Positions 12,959 through 25,249 of a DNA stretch of 64,000 nucleotides are shown here, one piece after another; positions within the stretch are counted from its first letter, which is position 1; the number at the start of each line of letters is the position of its first letter. Under the pieces are notes generated by a model. The model searched no databases and was not told the origin of the DNA. It saw only the letters and a list, made by a program, of their open reading frames with translations. The translations under genes and the position numbers were made by a program. Source of the stretch: Pseudeuparius sepicola (Eukaryota; Arthropoda; Insecta; Coleoptera; Anthribidae); assembly GCA_963920635.1 (NCBI GenBank), contig OY987303.1:14734175-14798174 (forward strand), read 5' to 3'.

Positions 12959-13260
12959 GCCTAGATCATTAGAATGTGTTTACGCAGCATCCCCGACATA
13001 AAAAACTTCGTTATGCGGAATCGTGTTGCCGGAACGGGCAGCACGCGGCCGGCGATGGGACGACGCGCGCCGGTAACGAGGCCCGGCGTCGGCGTCGCTT
13101 TGTCCGCCGCGTTAAATAAACTCGGGGCAGGGGGCACCCCCGCGGGGCTAGAGCCGGTCCGGTTATCCCGTTTCTTTCGCCCTAACGAGGACCCGATGGA
13201 AAAAAGTGCGTAAGTACACCTGCTTGCGCCTAAGCGTAATAGGATAGATAAAAATGAGTA
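12959..13260. promoter_or_regulatory. Right part of the split GC island
   Basis: A very GC- and CpG-rich block (gcgcgccggtaacgaggcc and similar) continues the island interrupted at 11838. It ends where the mariner element begins at 13261. No gene is recognised. The 79-codon frame at 12974-13213 is composition-driven. Confidence 0.4.
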
Positions 13261-15489
13261 CAGGGTTTAACATGGGAAATGCGTTTTTCTCGAAAACGGC
13301 TAGAGGAAAATTCGTTCTGTAAAAAGTGTGTTGTAGTAGCCAACCTTCGCTCAAAGTTAGGATATAAATTTGACAAAAACCTACACCGACGCTAGGCGTC
13401 GCGACGCTCCGAAATTATTTTTCTCAGAACCATACTTCTTTATTTTTCATTTTAAAAGGTGGATAAATTAGATGCATTTTTTCCTTCATAAGTATTTTTC
13501 TATTCCTTACTGTTCAGAAGTTATATGCGAGTTTTTAGAATTTATAACTATACATCATTTTTTTACCTACCCCACTCAAGTAGGCTGTTTCTGTTAGATC
13601 AAGTATCAAGAAGGTATTGGTAGGTATCAAGTAAGTATTAGAGAGCAAGCTATATTAGTAAAAAAAAACAATATTAACTAACTATCAAGTTTATTATTGC
13701 GCTTAAAATGAAACAAACATAGGGGTATTATAAACTGATAAAGCAAAATAAAATTAGGTAAGTATTTATTTTAGAAATTGTTCTATGTAGCCTCCATTAT
13801 GATCTAAACATAAATTAAAACGTTGCCTGATTTCCTTTTTTGTTACTTTTTTAATGACATCAGCATTTCTGATTATATTACATGCATTTAAAGTTTTCTC
13901 TCTGAGGTGGTCTATATTGTTTGATTTTGTATTATAAACCTCTTATTTCAGAGTTCCCCATAGAAAAAAATCTAGGGGCGTCAAGTCTGGAGATCTTGGG
14001 GGAAATGTCAAAGTGCCTCCTATTCCAATCCACCTATCTTCAAAATGAATATTTAAATAATTTTGCACTGGACGAGCGGTATGACATGGGGCACCGTCCA
14101 ATTGAAACCACATGTTTCTTCTGACTTGAAGGGGAACATCTTCTAATAACTCAGGAAGTTTATTTTGTAAAAAGTCCAAATATCTTTGCCCAGTTAAGGT
14201 GCCCTCATAAAAATATGGACCAATTAAATGGCGACCTATTAGGCCACACCATACATTTTTATGCCAAAATGCCCTTGCCTTTGAACTGGTCTAATTTTAT
14301 GAGGGTTTTCATCCGACCAGTGGTGGGTATTTTTTCTGTTGGGTGTGCCGTGACTAACAAAATGACTTTCGTCGGTCCATAAAATATAGGAATATAAATT
14401 TGGATCATCATTTAGAGCAACAAGAAATTTAAAAATGAAACTTTCTCGGCGTTCAAAATCCGTTGCAGATAAATCTTGCAAAAAATTTATTTTATAATCA
14501 TGAAACTTTGTAGTTTTTAGAACTTGCTGTTTAGTGGAATATTTTAAATTTAAGTCTCTTGAGACTTCTCTTATTGATGCATGTGGGTAGTTTTCAAAAA
14601 AAAAAAAATTATTAACGCAACACTTGCATCTGAAGCAGCAGATTTTCGCCTGGATCTCTTACCTACAAACCGTAGTACGCAATTTTGGTATTTGATGACA
14701 AACTTTTCGATGATAGAATCTTACCAGAAAATGCATCAGGGTTTTTACGTAAACTATTTTCCAGCCTAGAAAATATTTTACTTTCTGGAAGAATTCGACC
14801 CGGATATCTTTCGGCATATAGTCTTCTCGCCGCTAGAGAATTCTTACCAGCCTCCCCGTAAATCAGTAACATATCTACTTTTTCATTGTGGGTAAACATC
14901 ACAATTTATAAACACTAAATTTGGTTACGATAGTATCTACCTCACGTAATGATCGTTATGACAGATTTTGATAGCTGACAGACCAACAAAAAACAATATT
15001 TAAATTTACAACGTCCTACCAGGTTTTTTGTATTATTTACGGTGCAATCTATTAGGTCACTATTTATTAATTGGCCCATATTTTTTCATTTTAAGGGCAA
15101 TAGTAAACTTAATAGTTATTTAATATTGGTGTTTTTTACTATAGATATAATAGAAACAGCCTACTTGAGTGGGGTAGGTAAAAAAATGATATAGTTATAA
15201 ATTATAAAAACTCGCATATAACTTCTGAACGGTTAGGAATAGAAAAATACTTATGAAGGAAAAAATGCATCTAATTTATCCACCTTTTAAAATAAAAAAT
15301 AAAAAAAGTATGGTTCTGAGAAAAATAATTTCGGAGCGTCGCGACGCCTAGCGTCGGTGTAGGTTTTTGTCAAATTTATATCCTAACTTTAAGCGAAGGT
15401 CGGCTACTACAACATACTTTTTACAGAACGAATTTTCCTCCAGCCATTTTCGAGAAAAACGCATTTCCCATGTTAAATGAATCACCCTG
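13261..15489 (-). mobile_element. Mariner-like (Tc1/mariner superfamily) element with long inverted repeats
   Basis: The element starts CAGGGTTTAACATGGG at 13261 and ends CCCATGTTAAATGAATCACC-CTG at 15489. TA lies on each side (13259-13260 and 15490-15491). The terminal inverted repeats run for about 340 bases (13261-13600 and 15147-15489), with a few small gaps such as missing gattcat-type bases near the left tip. It encloses a broken transposase on the minus strand. Long inverted repeats are uncommon in canonical mariners, whose repeats are about 30 bases. Confidence 0.9.
13943..14902 (-). pseudogene. Degenerate mariner-like transposase
   Basis: Three minus-strand fragments in order make up a transposase. 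14902-14663 is an N-terminal helix-turn-helix region starting MMFTHNEKVDMLLIYGEAG, the type called DUF4817 in insect elements. 14481-14239 holds the first catalytic Asp in LWTDESHF. 14179-13943 holds the second in FQLDGAPCH and the third in PPRSPDLTPLDFFLWG. The product would cut and rejoin DNA at the element ends as a nuclear transposase. The fragments lie in two frames and the middle is interrupted, so the gene is dead. By my count 36 residues separate the second and third Asp, rather than the 34 of classical mariner. An in-frame A-run near 14600 marks one break. Confidence 0.9.
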
Positions 15490-16233
15490 TACATACAATT
15501 TGTTTCATCTACAATGTGTCCACACGGTTAGGGTGAATACTTTGCCGTTGCTTTCATGTGGATATTAGACCATAAATTTATCATTAAACATTGTAAACTC
15601 TGTTCAACGAATGTTCATATACGTCAAAATAACTGTCCTTGTCTGACTCGTGAATATACGACCGATAGAGTCAATTTTTTTTTAAGAAGTCCTTACTAGG
15701 GCTGTCAACTGGTAATTTCGACATCCCAAGTTGGCATCTAATATGAGGCAAAAAATGCAACCGGGTCAAAAGTTCAGGTCAGTAACGAGCCCATTTGCAC
15801 AACGAATAACTACTAATAAAACGAAAAGTAACAAGAACGTGAACAACACAGATAACGGTAAAACTCCAGAAACATACAAAACCCGCGAATATTTTCACTA
15901 CCGAATGTTTGAACCAGTTTGAACGATCCAGAAAACCTTCACTGTCACTTTGACACACCGAACCTAAATTTGCCTGAGTCCGCAAGCAGCTGATTATACC
16001 AAAATACCAAAATGAAAAGTGCGTTGACATGATGTTTTAAATTATTATTAAAATGAGTTGTAGTCATAATTATTATAGTTATTTCTAGCGGTAATCGTGA
16101 TTGCAATAGGGTTTTTATTTTATCATGCTCTTTTAGTATCACTTGAGAAACTTTTACGGCCATAAATCAATGATTGACGTCATTAACTGGTTGCGACGCA
16201 TAGGTATATGCCAATGTTATAACCCATGGACAA
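15490..16233. other. Gene-free AT-rich stretch
   Basis: No gene, RNA gene or transposon end is recognised. The small frames at 15731-15922 and 15779-16030 have no domain. Confidence 0.45.
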
Positions 16234-16814
16234 CAACTTATGTTTTTTTTAAATGGAACACTCTATATATTTTTGCATTTTTGAAATCTGCTCATCAAGG
16301 CAATTAAAATGATATTAAACTTTGTGGCATTATCTTTTTCCGTTTTTGAAAAATTCCGTTTTCAAATTTTATACTAAATTTATTTAAGTAACTCGAATTT
16401 GTGAATCTCGTGATAAAGATAGATGATCGATGTAATAACAAAAAATATTTGTTTTAAACAAGAGAGTAATATGTATAGTGAAACTCCAAAATGTTTAGTA
16501 GCCTTTTCAAATTTTTCTGATTATATTCTCGAAATAATTTCAGGAAAATCGTAAAAGCTCCTAAACGTTTTGGAGTTTCACTATGTTATTCTCTTGTTTA
16601 AAGCAAATATGTTTTGTTATTACATTGATCGTCTATCTTTATCACGAGATCCACAAATTCAAGTTAAATAAATTTAGTATGTAATTTGAATACCGAATTT
16701 TTCAAAAACGGAAAAAGATAATGCCACAAAGTTTATATCATTTTGATTGCCCTGACGAGCAGATTTCAAAAATGCAAAAATATATAGTGTGTTCCGTTTA
16801 AAAAACATAAGTTA
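16234..16814. mobile_element. Foldback element (16.2-kb family)
   Basis: Two arms of about 290 bases mirror each other around 16530. For example, aactccaaaatgtttagtag (left) matches the inverse ctaaacgttttggagtt (right), and the pair ttgaaatctgctc...aattaaaatgat recurs inverted near 16740. A broken second copy lies at 60939-61570. No coding capacity. The tips are worn, so the superfamily is uncertain. Confidence 0.75.
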
Positions 16815-17520
16815 CGTCTGCCACGGCTTTCTAGAACACACTGTATACGGTCCAATAGCGTCACAAAAAACTTTGTATTAGTATCTAAAACTTTTGTAAA
16901 AAACGTTTTTTCTAACCTCAAAAACTAACAAGTTAAGGGGGGGTCTCAATTTATAATGAACCACCCTGAACATTCGCTGAACAGAGTTTTAGGTAAGTTC
17001 ACATCCGGTAAGTTACATAGTAAGTAGGTTTAGAGTCAATGTATCAGGAGTGTCAAGTTTTTCGTTTTTTTATTAATTATAAATTATAATAATTGCTTTT
17101 TTATTATATTTCTTCCTAAACCCAGAATATAAATTTTTATAATTATTGGTAATAATTGTTCTTTCCCTTATCTGGCAAATAGTTATATATTTTTGGAGCT
17201 ATAAAAATATTGCTCTTTTGACCAATAGATTTATGGCATTTTGGTAGTTTAAAGCAAATATCTCTAATTATTCTTATTGTATGCTCTATCTTTTCAGATG
17301 AGATTTCCCCTTAAATGAAAAGTGCAAGCTTAAGTAAGAAAAGTTGTCCAATATCTCTGAAAAGAGGAGTTCACTAAGGTAAGTTCTGTCTTTACTATAG
17401 GTGATTTTTGTCATTCCATTTTTGCACAACATTTAACATTTCCGAATTAGTGTTGTTTACAGCTCCCCGTCTCAGGATACCATACGAATACTTTTAGGCC
17501 TCGAAAGTCTAAAAATTCTC
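16815..17520. other. Gene-free AT-rich stretch
   Basis: No gene is recognised. Confidence 0.4.
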
Positions 17521-17718
17521 TTAGGTTTTATAATTCCCACAAAAGTGTTCTAATTTTATTTGAAGATGGTTTATTTGTAGGTTCCATCGTAGGTGCCGTT
17601 CCACGATAGTTCCCAAGTACTTGATCGATGCTGATTCTGGAATACGATTATTCTCAATACACAGCGGTCCCATATTTGGCAAACCAACTGGTAAATGGTA
17701 AGTATGTTGTTTTTTCAC
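17521..17718 (-). pseudogene. Non-LTR retrotransposon reverse-transcriptase fragment
   Basis: A 65-codon minus-strand frame contains the pattern ASIKYLGTIVERHLRWNLQI, which matches the post-catalytic (thumb-side) segment of non-LTR reverse transcriptases, usually written xxYLGxxLDxxLxWxxHI. The catalytic FADD-type motif and the rest of the domain are absent, so this is a truncated scrap. The clade (Jockey/CR1/R1-like) cannot be settled from so short a piece. Confidence 0.6.
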
Positions 17719-17815
17719 AGTTTAGTGTCCTCTTCCTCTTCGTTTATTTGAAATTTGGCCATGAATTTAATTTTTCTGAATTAATTGCAACGAGTTTATG
17801 AAAAATTATGCAAAA

Positions 17816-18021
17816 GCGTTGACGGAAGGAATAATAAGAGACGCATCTGATGCCGATGTTTTGAGCCCGATTTCTGCGTCCTGATCAATTGCTTTAGGAC
17901 GACTTAATCGACGAAAAACCTCGTCAGGTCTTCCTAAGTCCTAAAGCAACTGACCGTGACTGTGGACTCGCTATTACATATGGAGGTAGCGTAGCGACTC
18001 TTATTATCCTTCACTCAACGA
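17816..18021. repeat. 206-bp foldback MITE
   Basis: Left sequence gttgacggaaggaataataag is mirrored by cttattatccttcactcaac on the right. The inner blocks caattgctttaggac and gtcctaaagcaactg are also inverse, folding around a centre near 17920. Non-coding. Confidence 0.7.
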
Positions 18022-19589
18022 TAAAAGTAAGACTCAAAGCAGAACAAATGTTTTTTCGTAGTTTAAATAACTTTTCATAAAGTTCCAACCCTTATTTTTC
18101 AAGATATACGAGTAGTGCCTTCACTAAATGTTTTAGATTTGTTTTTTGACCCCGTATCTGGAAAAGTAAAACCTTCAATGGGCAAGTCTATTGGGAAAAG
18201 TTAATTTTTGAAAACTAAAAAATTAGTTTCATTAACGGAGCAAATATTTCAGTTGAGTTTTTTCTAAAAAACCTATAATGCCACTTTTGTGTTCCTAAAT
18301 CTGTTCGTAGTTGGTCACGATTACAACCCAAGAATAAAATTACCCACTCATTGAATGAGCATTTTGGATACCCACGTAACAAAAAAGTATATGAAAATCC
18401 GTCAACAAATAAAGATTTTACACGGCTGGTAAGTCCTTAACGTGGACACACTGAATATTATTCTTATACATTTACCGCTTTGTATTCTTATGAAAAGTTT
18501 ATAGAACAAACTGCCAATATTTTTGACTTCATTCGTTCATTCAAAATTGAACCGCGCGTCGTCATTCGCTGTGGATTTGTTGTGGTGTAAATGGCCAGCT
18601 GTGCTGCCCTTTCATTTAGGCAAAGTTCTTAGGCTTTTCGGTGTGAAAGGAAAATATCTAGATATAAATAATTATTGTTTCGTTGAAATGTACCTGTATC
18701 CTCTGTAACATTCAAAACGAAACAAAGTGTTTGTTGTTTTAATAATTCACTGACTGACGTATAATTTTCAATAAGACATAATTTGTTATGTATTTTGTAA
18801 GCCAGAGAGAAAGATTTCTTTACTTTATTTTTTGATTGCTTGAACAATTAGGTACCCATGTATTTCTGAAAATATTTTTTGGCTAATACGCTTCTACTGG
18901 GCTTTACTATGCTAACCATCTGTTGTACCATAACAAGGAAAATTTTAATTTCCTATTGTAAGTATATGGTGGATGATTACAATACCATAAATAAGAGAGG
19001 ATTGTCTGTATAAATTTTTTTCTGAGAGTTCTCCTTTATGTAGCGTCTCTTTTTATCCTTCATGGGATTTTTGCCAAAAAGTTATTTTGCATGGAATATC
19101 CTGAATCTATATGGAAATACGACTTCCTGTAACTTATTGCCCCGAATTTTGCACCTAAACAAACTTTATTTTATTGCCCGTGTGTAGAGCACAGACTAAC
19201 AAAACACAGAACGTAAAATCTTTTGTTAGAGAACCCTATGAATATACGCGTTGAAATATGTTACGCAGTAAAAACGGTTCCTAATTCTGCCTTCAGAAGA
19301 AATCTACACGTTTTCGGGGGTTTTACAACTTTTCGACAATAAAAAACCAGCGCCTATACGAACAGGGAACATATAAAAGGTGATCATTACTAAGGTAAAC
19401 TAGAAAACCTGACTATGTTTTATTGACCCATAAAATGGTATTAATAAATCAATTTGGGTTCAAGGATACAAAAATCTATTACCTATACTTAAGGCATAGC
19501 TGGACAGGTTCCCATACGCTATAAGATTATAAATATTTATGCAGAAAGTAAAATAAACGCCTACCTCTTTAAAACTTCGCAGATTAATT
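18022..19589. other. Gene-free AT-rich stretch
   Basis: No gene is recognised. A lone terminal-type motif (gtggacacactg) near 18441 may be a solo foldback end. Confidence 0.4.
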
Positions 19590-20060
19590 ATTGTACATTC
19601 AAAACTAAGAAAAAATGCCATATGGGCATATAGGAAAAAACATAATGGGTTTTCAATTCAACAATTCAATCCGTTCCCAATTTTGATATAATGTTCGTAG
19701 AAAATCTTTTCCCAAATTAAATGATACAAATTATTAATTACTAATGTTTGATTTTCAATTTTCAGTTGGTAATTGGTTTTTTTGTTATGAAACATTTTTG
19801 TTGCAGAATAAAAAGTTGCATTAAATTTATAACCCAGCAACGCCAGAAAGGTAACACCAAAAAAGAAACTATAGTAAATTCACGATCTAGAAACAGCGCC
19901 ATCTATGAGATACGTATAAATAGACAGTTTCAGCTGATTCTCCATCCCAAAAAACCACAGCAGACATATATCAGTTCAGCAGCTTCGATTATTTTGTAGA
20001 TATAGCCGCATAATTCAATTTAAAATAAGAACTTGAACGCCCTGCATCTCTTAAACAAAC
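19590..20060. repeat. Diverged fragment related to the 45.5-kb foldback
   Basis: Blocks such as gcgccatct, cagctgattctccatccc, cagttcagcagctt and aacttgaacgccctgcatctc occur in the same order as in the right half of 45498-46658. Only one arm is present and it is diverged, so this is an old partial copy. Confidence 0.6.
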
Positions 20061-21039
20061 AATATTTGTTTAAGACATATTGGCCTCAATCGATATACTT
20101 GGATTCCCCTATCTAAAGTTTCCGGATTTCCCATTCCCAATGAATGGCTATTGAGCCAGAAACATCAATAGTTTCTTGATTTGACGAATCCGTGCCAAAT
20201 TCTATTAGATTAGGGATAGCACTAACAATTTTGCCAAGCAAGTATCTGATGGAGACACAAAATTTCATCTTGGGCTTCTTATTGTGTAAAATTAGGTACA
20301 TCATCTTTATAATATTATTATGTACTCCAATAGGTACCTGCATATCTGTTCATCTAAGTGGAGATAATATATCACTGAAGTAACAGTAACGGTCTAAGTA
20401 TATAGATTCAACTCATTTCATTGTTTCTTTGAAGAGTTAAGTGCCCCTTTATTCAGTATGGTTTTCATTTTCACCTGAACTGAAAGCTGCTAGATAGTGT
20501 ACAAGATACAGTAATGTGGTCCCTTTAAGAAAATAAATGTACTATAAAGATAAAAGATAAAAATCTTCGAACCGACAGAGGACAAATAACTTAATAGCAG
20601 CCTAGCCTCTTGTCGTCGTCTACCCAACATGTGGTTTTCTGGAAGGTTGACCTGGTGTATAATTTTTCGAAAAATACCCTCGTGCCAAAAACCAGATTAG
20701 TATCCCATTGTGGCCTACGTTTCCCTCGAACGGCAGATGTGATGCAATTCGCCCTTTGTGCCGTATTGGTTTTGTCCCAAACAGATGACTTCTCGACAAT
20801 TATTTGGCTTTTCTCGACAAATCTACGCCCTCTATTTGGGTCCTACAATTTCTGAAAGGGCCAGTGTGGAAGTGGACCGGTGTCTGAAACCAACAGGTTA
20901 GTGACAAAGACGTGGGATGATGATTGGACACAATCCTTTTATCCTTTTCTTTCTGGTCAAGGAGGTACTAAGTAGGTACAGGGTGGCCCATCCAAGAAGA
21001 AAAAGCATGTTACGTAGATACAGGCTGACGTAAAATTGT
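20061..21039. other. Gene-free stretch
   Basis: No gene is recognised. A lone CAGGGTGGCCCATCC tip after TA near 20977 looks like one end of a worn TA-flanked element. Confidence 0.4.
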
Positions 21040-24000
21040 CATTCAAAAAATGAATTTGCTGTAAAAACTAAAAGGTAATCGAGGGTGTACTCGGATTTAC
21101 AACTGACACATACAGGGGGCGATAAAAAACTTATGGATAGTTTTTTTGCAAAATATTAAAATCTATTTTTTACCAATAGAGAAACTTTAAGTAGTATCTA
21201 CCTACTCCAGAATATTCAGTTTCTTTGAAATTACTTCCCGTTTTAGAGGGAATAAAATTATCTTGCAACTCACACATTTCATTTAATCATTATGGGCGCT
21301 TTCAATTCTGAATCCTGTGACATACTTATGGCTTCTATAAATGGCTCACTCAAAATATTTCGGGTGTTTTTTAACAGAGAAAATCGGTGGCGGGAGCGAT
21401 CGATAGTCCTTTTTTATTTTTTTACACACGGAAAAAAGTTTAATATGAAAATTGTTTGTAATGTAAGAACATTTAGTTTCGTTGAAGGGATTACCGTAAA
21501 ATTTGGAATATCGTAGGGTCGAAAATTAAATTATTTATTGTAAAAAAAATTATTTATGTGTGTTTTTTTAAAGCAAAATGTCTCATTCAATTTAATGTGT
21601 CACACCTGCCTGTTTGTTCTGCATTTTCAACGAAAATTTAAGAAAAAATATTGGTAATATTTGTGGTTAACATAAGATCTAGTTACCCATGGAAACAATA
21701 ATTATTGTGCAATGATAGCGTTATGACGTTAGTAATGACATTCCCAATTTTCCATATGAAGTTATCTAAACAGAAAAGTTTAAACAAAATGGGTAATATT
21801 AAAAAATTAAATTACTTGAAGTACTTGAAAAAGATGAAATGTTGAAGAATGTGGTGTTGTTGGTTGTGAAAGTAGGTGTATTAAACACTATATAGGTGTT
21901 CCCTGAGCATTTATAGTAATAGTAAAATATTTTGTTATTGTTATTTTTACGATAATTATTGCTATGGCGAAGTGTTAAGTATTTTTCATTTATTTGCAAA
22001 AAATAAAACGGTCTCTACGAGTTTAGTAACTATTTTTTTATTAGTTAAAATAACAATTCTGGATTAGTTATTCGACATTCGATTAAGTCCATGTAAACCA
22101 CTTTATTTTCAAGTTTACTATGTCCTTCAATTTAACATCATAATCGAATTTTACCAATAATTTTTCTGTGAAATGAGATATTTCACTCTATAAAAAATTC
22201 GTCATTTCAGATAAGAGAGCACAAATTTAGTTTTTATTTAAAAACTGATTTAATATTTGGATCCGACAGTTTTTGTAAACAATTTTTATGTGTAACATTT
22301 TTGTGTACATCTAGAAATAAAAAAGGTACAGCGGTTTAAAAATATTTTATTATTTAATTTTTGGTCACATATTTTGGTGGACAGCAACATTCATTATTAT
22401 TAAAGAAGGCCGTGCAAAGGAGCTATTCCAATAATTTTTTCTGTCAAACAATATACAGTATCCTCCAAAAAGTTCGCACCATAGGGGGGAAATTTTTAAT
22501 TAACGTTTTATTTTGAAATTTAATTTTGGGGTTACCTTTTGCTTTAAAAAATATGAAAAATGACCCACTCAAACGTGGCCATGTGACTTTCGTTATGTGT
22601 CAAAAAAGACATTTAAAAAAATTATATTGCCAAAAATGGGTTTATTTGTTAAAATATCAAAAAGTTTTACTTGAAAAAGTTGTTTATTTTTCAATTTTAC
22701 GTAAGTGTACGTGATAACTATCAAATAAAAACAACTGTCAAATAAAAACATTTGCTTCTATTCTCGCCATGACCTACTCATCAATATCGATTAATGTGAA
22801 ATTAAACTTAAATTAAAGGTAAGAATTATTTGTTCCATAAAAGTCAAGAATTTTGCTTTAGAACTGGGAAACGCAATGTAACTAAATTTATACCCCAAAT
22901 GCTAGACGGTACATCAACTTTGCAACAAACATAAAAGAAATTTAAAGCGTAAATATCATTTTCTTTTGAAAAATACCTATTTTTATCGGTAATTAGTAAT
23001 AAAAAATTAATAGAATGATAAAGCTAGTGATATAAAATAGTTTTTACGAAGTTTCGAGTTTTTAAAATTTTCAGAAATTTCATAAATAAATATTAAAAAT
23101 TTGCAAAAACTAAATATTTTAGTAGAGCGTTCAAATTCGGTATACTTACGTAAAATTGAAAAAAAAAACAGCTTTTTCAAGTAAAACTTTTTGATATTTT
23201 AACAAATAAACCGATTTTTGGCGATATATTTTTTTAAATATAATTTTTGACCGATAACGAAAGTCACATGACCACGTTTGAGAGGGTAATTTTTCATCTT
23301 TTTTAAAGCAAAAGGTAACCCCAAAATTAAATTTCAAAATAAAACGATAATTAAAAATTTCCCCCTTATGGTGCGAACTTTTTGGAGGACACTGTATAGC
23401 AGAGATGTTTTGTGTGAGCCACTTCTCTCTCATAAGTCACCCTGTATATCATTACCTCCATTTCTGGAATATTTACAAAAAATCTCCATCAAAATAGATA
23501 ACCATGGCTTAAAGGCAGTGTCTGATGTTCGATCCAAATATGCCAAACATTAAAAGTAAATTATTTATGACAAATCAAGTCAGCCTTGACATAATAAAAC
23601 TGACATTCAAGCAGCCTGTCACTTTAACATCCCTACTTACCTGTCAGATTAATTTTAGTTACAGTTTAAAAATATGTTTTTGAAAAAAGAATTATCTGGC
23701 ATTGTAGAGATATTTATCAAAAATATTAAAATATACGTACTTAGGTATACACTTTGATCGAGTATCCTCGTAAGTATCCATATGGAGTGTTCCGAGTGTT
23801 TATGTATGTAAGCTGTATCGAAGATTTAGATAGACAATAAGTGAAACTAATCTAACAAGAAAGTAGGATGTTGAATTGATATAGCCTACTTGGTTGTCAG
23901 TTTTGTTAGGTATTTCATGGCTGACTTGATTTTTTATAAATTTGATTCTATGCTTGGCCTACTTGGATCGAACATCAGAGACTGCACACAAAAGACCAAT

Positions 24001-24345
24001 CTACTTTGATGGAAAATTTTCGGAATCGGTTGGAGACAAGTAGGTCAAATTATATATCCTTGGATTCGGAATTAAAAAAGGGACCCTATATAGTGGTTGC
24101 ATGAAATGTGCGAAATACAGAAAAACATTTTTATTTCCGCTAAAACCGGAAGTTATTATTTAATGTTCAGGAATATTACTTAAGGTTCTCTAATGGATGT
24201 GTAGATAAAAAAATAGATTTCATTATTTTGCAAAAAAAGTTTTTTTTACGATATAGGTATAACTTTTTTATCGACCCCCGTATAGGAAATCCGAGTACAC
24301 AGCTTCGATAAATACATTTATCCATTTTTTGAATTACGCTATAGC
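21040..24345. mobile_element. Possible larger element bounded by inverted arms
   Basis: The left arm (about 21040-21190) contains cattcaaaaaatg, gtgtactcgg and gggcgataaaaaactt. The right arm (about 24190-24345) contains the inverses aagttttttttac, tatcgacccccgta, ccgagtacac and cattttttgaatt. The 3 kb between them hold a separate intact foldback (22456-23394) and AT-rich DNA. No coding sequence is recognised. The outer arms may belong to one old element opened up by later insertions, or to two independent solo copies in opposite orientation. Confidence 0.4.
22456..23394. mobile_element. Foldback element, TA-flanked, CAGTATCCTCC ends
   Basis: After TA (22454-22455) it begins CAGTATCCTCCAAAAAGTTC. 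It ends GAACTTTTTGGAGGACACTG followed by TA (23395-23396). The arms are several hundred bases long, so mirrored open frames appear at 22526-22714 and 23146-23433 that are by-products of the repeat. Tc1/mariner-type MITE, 939 bases. Confidence 0.85.
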
Positions 24346-24779
24346 GTTTGTTTTAACCAATAAGAACTGAAACTGTAATTTTTTTCATTCCATTTCAACA
24401 AAGTTAAATATCTCAGTACTATTTTATTTAAAAATTCGTCGGGACACTATTGTCCAAATTAAATGTAGTAGGTATGTTTCTGTAAAGATATTTGGCCCAT
24501 ATAGGGAACTTGCAACAATGTACGAATGAGCCCTTGTCTTGAAATTCAGCCATAAGAGATGCGTGACCCCGAAGTGCTTATACAGGATGACCCACATAAC
24601 ATTTTAGCCTCCCCCTAACTTTTTAAAAATTGTTAAATATAAAACATGTATATGCAAGATCATATTCATCGTAGAAGATTGTCAAAAATTGTAATGTTAC
24701 TTGCCCTTATTTGTGCCCCACATTACGTAGGTATTCATAGACCGACTTGGTTCCAAAGACCCACAATTAAAAAAGACCT
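24346..24779. other. Gene-free stretch
   Basis: No gene is recognised. A lone CAGGATGACCCACATAAC tip after TA near 24583 suggests a worn element end. Confidence 0.35.
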
Positions 24780-25241
24780 TCTCCCTCAAACCCCTCGGCA
24801 AACGTTTTTGTGTTGTCTCTGACAACACGCCGAGAGGTCCATCTGCGCCCCGCATTATCCTCTTAGGTACATTTTAAATTAGGCCCCATTGTCGTCCACT
24901 CGGCTCTTGACGACCCGACGACACCCCACCATTTCCGTGGAAGGCGACTTTTCGCATCCGAAACAATTATCCCACGCATTGTGGAGTGTACGCGTCTCGC
25001 GTAGTTACCTTATTGGCAACGGAGAGAGGGATCTCGGGCGGCCCCGGCTAATCCCCGTGGCGAATGGCGGCCGTCTCCGCGTCGAAACAAATGAGCCCCG
25101 GCCGGTTTCGAAGCCGCCCCTGACGTCTTTATCTGCGGGATACGCGGATGGGAGATATCGCGCGATCATTTTTGGGATCAAGATCAAGTCGGAATGAAGA
25201 AAGATATACGGATGAGTCCGTTTCTTATTATGACTTCAAAC
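24780..25241. promoter_or_regulatory. GC-richer island, candidate cis-regulatory element
   Basis: A CpG-rich island with no transposon ends of its own. Frames are open on both strands (24889-25197 +, 25005-25187 -), as expected from composition, with no domain. The second hAT copy and the unclassified element lie immediately to its right, so it is a repeated neighbourhood for insertions. Confidence 0.38.
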
Positions 25242-25249
25242 TTACACAG

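Noticed and set aside
24889..25197. 102-codon plus frame in a GC island as a protein gene
   Set aside because: The opposite strand is open too, there is no recognisable domain, and composition explains the lack of stops.
25201..25241. Hairpin around gatgagtccg as a hammerhead ribozyme
   Set aside because: It resembles part of a stem II, but neither CTGATGA nor a downstream GAAA core is present in the right arrangement.
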